Positions 7,856 to 12,945 of a stretch of 12,945 bases of DNA are shown here, one piece after another. Where the stretch lies: positions 1 to 12,945 of the forward strand of contig NZ_JBQCEE010000318.1 in NCBI RefSeq assembly GCF_051960575.1, in the 5' to 3' direction. The position numbers and the translations under genes were made by a program. The stretch comes from JBQCEE01 sp051960575 (GTDB taxonomy: Bacteria; Actinomycetota; Actinomycetes; Mycobacteriales; Jatrophihabitantaceae). Numbering within the stretch: the stretch's first letter is position 1; every line of letters starts with the position of its first letter. The notes beneath the pieces are model-generated. The model had not been told where the DNA came from. It was given only the letters and a program-made list of their open reading frames with translations, and did no database searches.

Positions 7856-8685
7856 CGTCGTCGGTCCCCCGCCGCGGTCGGCCACGCCCGCGGCACGGCC
7901 TGCAGCTCGCGGCCGCCGGCGCGCTCGCGCTCGTCGCGGCCTGTTCGAGCTCCACCAGCGGCACCGGTTCCGGCGCGGGCGCGCCCAGCTCGCCGCCCGC
8001 GAGCTCGGCCGCATCGGGTCCGTCGTCCTCGACCCCCGTCTCGACGCCGCCGTCGTCAGCACCCGGCGCGCCCTCGTCGGCGCCGAGCTCGTCCGCGCCG
8101 GCCGCCGACCTGCAGGGGCTGGTGCTGCAGGCCTCGGACCTGCCGTCCGGGTGGAAGGGCACGCCGCGCACCGACAACCAGGCGCAGGACCAGGCCGAGC
8201 AGCGCAAGCTCGTCGCATGCGTCGGCACGGGCGCCGACACCTCGGCCGACCGCGTCGGCCGCGCCGACTCCGAGGAGTTCGAGTCGGGGCAGAGCCAGCT
8301 GTCGTCCGACGTCACCGCGTGGCGCACGCAGGACGCCGTCGACGCCAACGTCGCGCTGCTGAACCAGCCGAGGACGAACAGCTGCTACCAGCAGCAGATC
8401 CGCGACGCGCTCGCCGCGCAGCTGCCGGCGGGCACGACGCTCGACCGGGTCGACGTGAAGCTGACGCCCGCCGGTGCCGGCAGCGGCAACGTCGTCGCCA
8501 CCGCCGACGGCACGATCGTCGCGACGGCGGGCTCGCAACACATCACCATCCGCCTCGGCGCCGCCTTCATCACCGGCAAGCAGCTCACCGGCACCGTCCA
8601 GTGGGTGGGCATCGGCGCGCCGGTGCCGGCAGCGGTCGTGCAGGCCGCCGTCACCGCGGTCGCCAAGCGCATCGCCGACGCCTGA
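7852..8685 (+). CDS. putative secreted lipoprotein of unknown function
   Basis: I do not recognise a characterised family. The 277-residue product has an Arg-rich N-terminus (RRGRPRPRH), a hydrophobic core and a lipobox ending VAAC with C31, so it is probably a membrane-anchored lipoprotein. Residues 32-85 are a low-complexity Ser/Pro/Ala/Gly linker that likely spans the wall. The mature domain (about 86-277) begins LVLQASDLPSGWKGTP and contains two cysteines (C123, C178) that could form a disulfide. It is distantly reminiscent of PknH-sensor-like or other actinobacterial secreted domains, but I cannot support either. The ATG overlaps the YciI stop (ATGA), indicating translational coupling. 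The same frame is open far upstream, but that part antisenses hemL and overlaps the YciI gene and is not coding. Confidence 0.82.
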   Translation: MTSSVPRRGRPRPRHGLQLAAAGALALVAACSSSTSGTGSGAGAPSSPPASSAASGPSSSTPVSTPPSSAPGAPSSAPSSSAPAADLQGLVLQASDLPSGWKGTPRTDNQAQDQAEQRKLVACVGTGADTSADRVGRADSEEFESGQSQLSSDVTAWRTQDAVDANVALLNQPRTNSCYQQQIRDALAAQLPAGTTLDRVDVKLTPAGAGSGNVVATADGTIVATAGSQHITIRLGAAFITGKQLTGTVQWVGIGAPVPAAVVQAAVTAVAKRIADA

Positions 8686-8704
8686 CCCCATCCGCTCCGT
8701 CCCC

Positions 8705-8711
8705 GAGGAGG
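8705..8711 (+). promoter_or_regulatory. ribosome-binding site of the short-chain dehydrogenase gene
   Basis: GAGGAGG, 6 nt before the ATG at 8718, in a 32-nt gap after the lipoprotein gene. The short gap suggests all three + strand genes share a transcript. Confidence 0.8.
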
Positions 8712-8717
8712 ACATCC

Positions 8718-9479
8718 ATGCAGCTCGCAGGTTCCGTCGCCGTCGTCACCGGTGGCGCGTCCGGTCTGGGCAACGCCGCCGCACGGCGGTTGCTCGCCGG
8801 CGGCGCCAAGGTCGTGCTGATCGACCTGCCGAACTCGCCCGGCGCCGAGCAGGCGGCCGAGCTCGGTGCCGACGTCCGCTTCGCGCCGGCCGACGTCACC
8901 AGCGAGGCCGACATCACCGCCGCGCTCGACGTCGCGGCCGAGCTCGGCGACGTGCGCATCGCGGTGAACTGTGCCGGCGTCGGCTGGGCCGGCCGGGTGA
9001 TCGGCAAGCAGGGCGTGCTGCCGCTCGAGCAGTTCGCCGCCGTCGTCAACGTGAACCTGATCGGCACGTTCAACGTCATCCGGCTCGCGGCCGAGCGCAT
9101 CCTGCGGGCCGACGAGGTCGACGGCGAGCGCGGCGTCATCGTCAACACCGCCTCGGTCGCCGCCTTCGACGGCCAGATCGGGCAGGCCGCCTACTCGGCG
9201 TCGAAGGGCGGCGTCGTCGGCATGACGCTGCCGATCGCCCGCGACCTCGCCGACAAGAAGATCCGCGTCATGACCATCGCGCCGGGACTGTTCCTCACCC
9301 CGATGCTGATGGGCCTGCCGGACGAAGCCCGTGCCTCACTCGGCGCCCAGGTGCCGCACCCGTCCCGCCTCGGCGACCCGAGCGAGTTCGCCGCGCTCGT
9401 GCAGCACATCGTCGAGAACCCGATGCTCAACGGCGAGACGATCCGTCTCGACGGCGCGATCCGCATGGCCCCGCGCTGA
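8718..9479 (+). CDS. short-chain dehydrogenase (3-hydroxyacyl-CoA dehydrogenase type II-like)
   Basis: A 253-residue classical SDR, NAD-dependent and cytoplasmic. The Rossmann motif is TGGASGLG (11-18); D36 at the end of the second strand indicates NAD rather than NADP preference. NCAG follows at 84-87, and the catalytic set is S146 (NTASVAAFDGQIGQ), Y159 and K163 (YSASK). The pattern IVNTASVAAFDGQIGQAAYSASKGGVVGMTLPIARDLA, described here in two parts (about 141-160 and 159-178), and the C-terminal PSRLGDPSEFAALVQHI...LNGETIRLDGAIRM resemble the human HSD17B10 / 3-hydroxy-2-methylbutyryl-CoA dehydrogenase group, so a role in fatty-acid or branched-chain amino-acid oxidation is likely. The neighbours give no pathway support. 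It follows the lipoprotein gene by 32 nt and converges on the GNAT fusion gene. Confidence 0.9.
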   Translation: MQLAGSVAVVTGGASGLGNAAARRLLAGGAKVVLIDLPNSPGAEQAAELGADVRFAPADVTSEADITAALDVAAELGDVRIAVNCAGVGWAGRVIGKQGVLPLEQFAAVVNVNLIGTFNVIRLAAERILRADEVDGERGVIVNTASVAAFDGQIGQAAYSASKGGVVGMTLPIARDLADKKIRVMTIAPGLFLTPMLMGLPDEARASLGAQVPHPSRLGDPSEFAALVQHIVENPMLNGETIRLDGAIRMAPR

Positions 9480-9485
9480 TCGCTC

Positions 9486-9511
9486 ATCACCCGACCGCGC
9501 CGGCCGGTCAG
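9486..9511. terminator. possible bidirectional terminator between convergent genes
   Basis: GACCG (9493-9497) and CGGTC (9505-9509) form a 5-bp stem with a GC-rich loop, in the 28-nt gap between the SDR stop and the GNAT fusion stop, running into the latter. The sequence closely matches the one in the other convergent gap at 407-428. Terminator function is inferred from position. Confidence 0.35.
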
Positions 9512-10404
9512 AGGTCGCGGCGCATCGCCACTCGCGGGCCGACGACCTCGATCGGCCGCTCGTGCGCACGACGGGCGGCGAGCCGCGGCCCGAGCTCACC
9601 CTCGGGCACGACCCGGAACCCGAGCCGCGTGTAGAACGGCCCGTTCCACGGCACCTCGGCGAAGGTCGTGAGCGTGATCGCGGCGTACCCGTGCTCGCGC
9701 GCCCACGCGCAGGCCGCCTCGACGAGCGCGGTGCCGACGCCCCGGCGCATGCGTCCCGGCACGACCGCCACCTCCTGGATGTGCGCGAGCCCGTCGACCT
9801 CGTCGATCTGCACGAAACCGAAGGCCGGTGTGCCGGCGACGAACACCTGCACCGGCTCGGAGGGGAACGGCTCGAGATCCGGCAGGTCGTAGCCCGCGAT
9901 CCGGAAGACGGTGTCGGCCCGGTCGTCGATCTCGTCCAGCAGTTCGAGGTCGGCGGGCGTCGCGGGCCGGATGTCGACCGACCCGCGGTCGAGCCCGAGC
10001 GCCGCGGTCAGCCGGTCGGGCCGTCGCGTCGGCACCACCACGCCGGTGCCGTCGGCGAGCGCGAGGGTGAGGCCGGGCGTCCGGCGCGGCAGGTCGCGGG
10101 TGAGGCTCATCCCCAGCACCGGCAGCGCCGGGTCGATCTCGCTGTCGGCACCGACGATGTCCGCGCGTGCCACCGAGTCGTCGCCGACGGTCAGCGCGTC
10201 GGCCGTGAGCGTGATGGTGCGGGTCGACCGCGCCGCATAGGTGACGAGCAGGTCGGCGCCGACCAGGATCGCGGTGGCGAGCAGCCAGCCCAGCAGGTGC
10301 GCCCGGGCGCCACCCAGCGACGCGTCGATCGCGAACCCGACGGCGAGCACCGCCACGATCAGCAGCGAGGCCAGGTAGCCGCGCGGCGTCTCGCGGTAGC
10401 TCAA
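9508..10404 (-). CDS. membrane-anchored GNAT acetyltransferase with N-terminal DUF3093-like domain
   Basis: A 298-residue two-part protein. Residues 1-137 start with YRETPRGY, have two membrane segments (about 10-30 and 36-57) and then a small strand-rich domain (ITLTADALTVGDDSVARADI ... VVVPTRRPDRLTAAL), a layout like the actinobacterial DUF3093 family. Residues about 143-285 are a complete GNAT N-acetyltransferase: IRPATPADLELL, the acetyl-CoA loop VAVVPGRMRRGVGTALVEAA (212-231, with R220/G222/G224) and WNGPFYTRLGFRVVPEGELG at the end. It should sit at the membrane with the transferase on the cytoplasmic side; acceptor unknown. The only good start is a TTG at 10402-10404, 13 nt after the hemB stop, with a weak ribosome-binding site, so it probably depends on read-through from hemB. 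The GNAT call is firm; the DUF3093 match is from memory of its pattern. Confidence 0.82.
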   Translation of the reverse strand: MSYRETPRGYLASLLIVAVLAVGFAIDASLGGARAHLLGWLLATAILVGADLLVTYAARSTRTITLTADALTVGDDSVARADIVGADSEIDPALPVLGMSLTRDLPRRTPGLTLALADGTGVVVPTRRPDRLTAALGLDRGSVDIRPATPADLELLDEIDDRADTVFRIAGYDLPDLEPFPSEPVQVFVAGTPAFGFVQIDEVDGLAHIQEVAVVPGRMRRGVGTALVEAACAWAREHGYAAITLTTFAEVPWNGPFYTRLGFRVVPEGELGPRLAARRAHERPIEVVGPRVAMRRDL

Positions 10405-10417
10405 CGACGACCCAAGG

Positions 10418-11413
10418 TCACAGCCGCCACCCGGCGACCTCGCTCGCCCAGTAGGTCAGGATCATGCTCGCGCCGGCCCGCTTGATCGACGTCAGCGTCT
10501 CGGCGATCACGCGCTCACGGTCGAGCCAGCCGCGCTCGGCCGCCGCCTCGACCATCGCGAACTCGCCGCTGATCTGGTACGCCGCCACCGGCACCGGCGA
10601 GGCGTCGGCCACCGCGCGCAGCACGTCGAGGTACGGCAGCGCCGGCTTCACCATGACGATGTCCGCGCCCTCGGCGATGTCGAGCGCGACCTCGTTCAGC
10701 GCCTCGCGCACGGTGCGCGTCGGGTCCTGCTGGTAGGTGTTGCGGTCGCCCTGCAGCGACGAGTTCACGGCCTCGCGGAACGGGCCGTAGAAGCCGGACG
10801 CGTACTTCGGCGCGTAGCCGAGGATGCCGACGTCCGTGTGTCCGGCGTCGTCGAGCGCCGAGCGGACGACGCCGACCTGGCCGTCCATCATCCCGCTGGT
10901 GCCGACGAGGTGGGCGCCGGCCTCGGCCTGCGCGAGCCCCATCGACGCGTACCGCAGCAGCGTCGCGTCGTTGTCGACGCGGCCGGACTCGTCGAGCACG
11001 CCGCAGTGGCCGTGGTCGGTGAACTCGTCGAGGCAGAGGTCGCCCATCAGCACCGTCGCGTCCCCGAGCTCGTCGCGCAGCCGGCGCAGCGCGACGTTGA
11101 GGATGCCGTCGGGGTCGTCGGCGCCGGTCGCGGTCGCGTCCTTCGTCTCGGGCACGCCGAAGAGCATCAGCCCGCCGACACCGCGCTCGGTGGCCTCGAC
11201 CGCCGCCTTCGTCAGCGACTCGAGGCTGTGCTGCACCACGCCCGGCATGGACGAGATCGGTGTCGGTTCGTCGGCCCCCTCGCGCACGAACATCGGCAGC
11301 ACGAGGTCGCTCGGCCGCACCGCGATGTCCGACACGAGCCGGCGCAGCGCGGGCGTCGCGCGCAGCCGCCGCGGACGGTGGACGGGGAACGCCGGGAGTT
11401 CGGGCAGCGTCAT
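10418..11413 (-). CDS. hemB: delta-aminolevulinic acid dehydratase (porphobilinogen synthase)
   Basis: Joins two 5-aminolevulinate molecules into porphobilinogen in the cytoplasm, typically as an octamer. The 331-residue length is normal. The two active-site lysines are K203 (LGYAPKYASGFYGPFR) and K256 (DIVMVKPALPYLD). The metal region reads GDLCLDEFTDHGHCGVLD (124-141): two of the three zinc cysteines (C127, C137) are present but the middle one is D129, an intermediate form. GTSGMMDGQVG (171-181) and SSLQGDRNTYQQDP (218-231) are typical of actinobacterial HemB. The ATG at 11411-11413 has a GGAGG 11 nt upstream, a slightly long spacing. It follows the hemD fusion by 103 nt containing a strong inverted repeat and precedes the GNAT fusion by 13 nt. 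Confidence 0.97.
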   Translation of the reverse strand: MTLPELPAFPVHRPRRLRATPALRRLVSDIAVRPSDLVLPMFVREGADEPTPISSMPGVVQHSLESLTKAAVEATERGVGGLMLFGVPETKDATATGADDPDGILNVALRRLRDELGDATVLMGDLCLDEFTDHGHCGVLDESGRVDNDATLLRYASMGLAQAEAGAHLVGTSGMMDGQVGVVRSALDDAGHTDVGILGYAPKYASGFYGPFREAVNSSLQGDRNTYQQDPTRTVREALNEVALDIAEGADIVMVKPALPYLDVLRAVADASPVPVAAYQISGEFAMVEAAAERGWLDRERVIAETLTSIKRAGASMILTYWASEVAGWRL

Positions 11414-11424
11414 GCGTCCATCAT

Positions 11425-11429
11425 CCTCC
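11425..11429 (-). promoter_or_regulatory. ribosome-binding site of hemB
   Basis: GGAGG on the minus strand, 11 nt from the ATG at 11413. A nearer out-of-register ATG stops after three codons, so this start is preferred. Confidence 0.55.
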
Positions 11430-11443
11430 GCCGCCCAAACACC

Positions 11444-11495
11444 CGATGATCTCGGGAAGACCCAGGTCAGAGCCGGGGTTTCCCCGAGATCATCG
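11444..11495 (-). promoter_or_regulatory. inverted repeat with alternative hairpin between hemD and hemB
   Basis: CGATGATCTCGGG (11444-11456) and CCCGAGATCATCG (11483-11495) are perfect 13-bp reverse complements around a 26-nt loop. The right arm overlaps a shorter perfect hairpin CGGGG-TTT-CCCCG (11474-11486), so both cannot form together. Placed after the hemD stop and ahead of the hemB ribosome-binding site, it could attenuate or terminate hemB transcription, protect mRNA ends, or be a dispersed palindromic repeat. There is no long T tract downstream. Confidence 0.6.
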
Positions 11496-11516
11496 AGATG
11501 TCGGCCGAGGCGGGCG

Positions 11517-12945
11517 TCAGCGCCGCCGCGAGCTCGAGCGGGCGGCCTTCTTCGCCGCGGCCGCCGCGGCCTTCTCCTTCTCGGCGGCGGCGCGCTCGAC
11601 GGCGAAGGTCGCGAGGGCGTCGACCAGGGCCGGCACCGTGGCCGACTCGGGCTGCACGTCGACGCGCAGGCCGAACTCGATCGCGGTCGCCGCGGTCTGC
11701 GGGCCGATGCACGCGACGACGGTGCGGGCGTGCGGCTTGCCGGCGATGCCGACGAGGTTGCGCACCGTCGACGACGACGTGAAGCAGACGGCCTGGAAGC
11801 CGCCGGACTTGATCGCGTCGCGGATCTCGGCGGCCGGCGGGGCCGCCCGCACCGTCCGGTACGCGGTCACGTCGTCGATCTCCCAGCCGAGCTGGCGCAG
11901 GCCGGCGGCGAGGGTCTCGGTGGCGATGTCGGCGCGCGGCAGCAGCACCCGGTCGATCGGGTCGAGCACGCTGTCGTACGGCGGGAAGTCGGCGAGCAGC
12001 CCCTCCGAGCTCTGCTCGCCCGAGGGCAGCAGCTCGGGGTTGATGCCGAAGGCACGCACGGCCTCGGCCGTGGCCTCGCCGACGCAGGCGATCTTGACGC
12101 CGGCGAAGGCGCGGGCGTCGAGGCCGAACTCCTCGAACTTCTCGCGCACCGCGCGCACGGCGTTGGTCGAGGTGAAGACGATCCACTCGTAGCGGCCGGT
12201 CACCAGACCCTTGATCGCGCGCTCCATCTGGGTCGGGGTGCGCGGCGGCTCGACGGCGATGGTCGGCACCTCGACCGGCACCGCGCCGTGCGAGCGCAGC
12301 CGGTCGCTCATCGCGCCCGCCTGCTCCTTGGTGCGCGGCACGAGCACCTTCCAGCCGTAGAGCGCGCGCGACTCCCACCACGCGAGCTTCTCGCGGTTGG
12401 CGGCCGCCTTGCCGACGGTGACGACGAGCGGGCCGGTCATGCCGACCGCGATGAACTCGAGGTCGCCGAGCTGGCCGCCGACGGTCTGCTGCGCGGTGGT
12501 CGTCCCGTTGCACGACACCGTCACCGGCGTCTCGGGCTTCATGCCGTTGACCACCAGCTGCTCGCCGACGGTCTGCACGTCGTGGGCGTCGACGGTGATG
12601 ACCAGCGTGCCCGGGGCGTGCGACAGGGCGTCGTAGTCGGCGTTGTGCACGTCGTCGATCGTCGCCGCGGTGTACAGCCCACCGATCGGGACGCCGGCGT
12701 AGCTCGCCGTGCCCTCGCCCAGCGGGATGCCCGGCACGACCTCGAACGGCACGGCGGTCTTGCCGATCGCCAGCGCCTCCTTCACCGCGTCGTCGTCGGT
12801 GAAGGGGTCACCCGCGAGGACACGGACGACCGACGCGCCGTTCTTCGCCTCGGTGACGAGCGTCTTGGCCGTGTCGGCAGCGGCGCTCGACGGCGCGGTC
12901 GCCGCGACGGGCGCGAGCCCGACGATGGCCTGCGGCACCCCTGGG
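11517..12945 (-). CDS. hemD: HemD: uroporphyrinogen-III synthase with N-terminal SUMT-like domain (5' end outside window)
   Basis: Uroporphyrinogen-III synthase closes and flips ring D of hydroxymethylbilane to give uroporphyrinogen III. The frame runs through the window edge, so the start is missing; 475 residues are visible. Counting from the GTG at 12938, residues about 36-178 resemble an SAM-dependent uroporphyrinogen methyltransferase (VRVLAGDPF, VPFEVVPG, ASYAGVPI), and residues about 194-447 are a full HemD domain starting LYGWKVLVPRTKEQAGAMSD, with VPTIAVEPPRTP, GRYEWIVFTSTNAVRAVREK, LPRADIATETL, DVTAYRTV (Y360) and FTSSSTVRNLVGIAG. This matches the actinobacterial HemD fusion in Streptomyces and Mycobacterium. 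The methyltransferase half looks degenerate around the GGDPF loop. The C-terminus is an Ala/Lys/Arg-rich tail (about 448-473). hemC is expected just upstream, beyond the window. Confidence 0.93.
   Translation of the reverse strand, partial: PGVPQAIVGLAPVAATAPSSAAADTAKTLVTEAKNGASVVRVLAGDPFTDDDAVKEALAIGKTAVPFEVVPGIPLGEGTASYAGVPIGGLYTAATIDDVHNADYDALSHAPGTLVITVDAHDVQTVGEQLVVNGMKPETPVTVSCNGTTTAQQTVGGQLGDLEFIAVGMTGPLVVTVGKAAANREKLAWWESRALYGWKVLVPRTKEQAGAMSDRLRSHGAVPVEVPTIAVEPPRTPTQMERAIKGLVTGRYEWIVFTSTNAVRAVREKFEEFGLDARAFAGVKIACVGEATAEAVRAFGINPELLPSGEQSSEGLLADFPPYDSVLDPIDRVLLPRADIATETLAAGLRQLGWEIDDVTAYRTVRAAPPAAEIRDAIKSGGFQAVCFTSSSTVRNLVGIAGKPHARTVVACIGPQTAATAIEFGLRVDVQPESATVPALVDALATFAVERAAAEKEKAAAAAAKKAARSSSRRR

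Noticed and set aside
7330..8685. 451-codon frame as one protein including the lipoprotein
   Set aside because: The first part is Arg/His-rich, antisense to hemL and overlaps the YciI gene; the lipoprotein signal starts exactly at the ATG at 7852.

Overview
The window is a dense, very GC-rich stretch of bacterial chromosome. Strong G/C bias at third codon positions, GTG and TTG starts, a mycothiol-type DinB-fold enzyme, and actinobacterial forms of HemD, HemB and the ResB/CcsB system all point to a high-GC Actinomycetota. I cannot name the genus. No tRNA, rRNA, CRISPR array, insertion sequence or phage gene was seen.

Layout. Positions 1-407 (+) hold the 3' end of a membrane glycosyltransferase gene. 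Positions 458-4400 (-) hold a four-gene cytochrome c maturation (System II) cluster, transcribed tlpA/resA-like > ccdA > resB > ccsB, with 4-base stop/start overlaps at two junctions. Upstream of it lies a histidine phosphatase gene (4502-5140, -). A mycothiol-dependent maleylpyruvate isomerase-family gene (5260-6048, +) follows, then hemL (6120-7445, -). Next are three + strand genes: a YciI-like protein, a coupled lipoprotein and a short-chain dehydrogenase (7562-9479). The window ends with a - strand group: a hemD-type fusion (5' end cut by the window edge), hemB, and a membrane-domain/GNAT fusion protein.

How the genes fit together. HemB (porphobilinogen synthase), HemD (uroporphyrinogen-III synthase) and HemL (glutamate-1-semialdehyde aminomutase) supply heme. 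CcdA and the ResA/TlpA-like lipoprotein pass reducing power across the membrane to apocytochrome cysteines. ResB and CcsB deliver and attach heme. The order hemL, phosphatase, resA, ccdA, resB, ccsB is also that of the Mycobacterium tuberculosis Rv0524-Rv0529 region as I recall it, so this looks like an old conserved block with lineage-specific genes added.

Most notable non-coding signals. (1) Two related long hairpins (5155-5212 and 6059-6106) bracket the isomerase-family gene that interrupts the hemL-phosphatase order. They have identical 18-nt loop lengths and a compensatory stem change. (2) A 13-bp perfect inverted repeat between hemD and hemB competes with a shorter hairpin. (3) A near-perfect 25-nt palindrome lies just upstream of the YciI ribosome-binding site. 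(4) Two near-identical short sequences sit in two different convergent intergenic gaps. I did not find a clear new multi-gene system. The hairpin-bracketed gene and the membrane-domain/GNAT fusion are the best leads.
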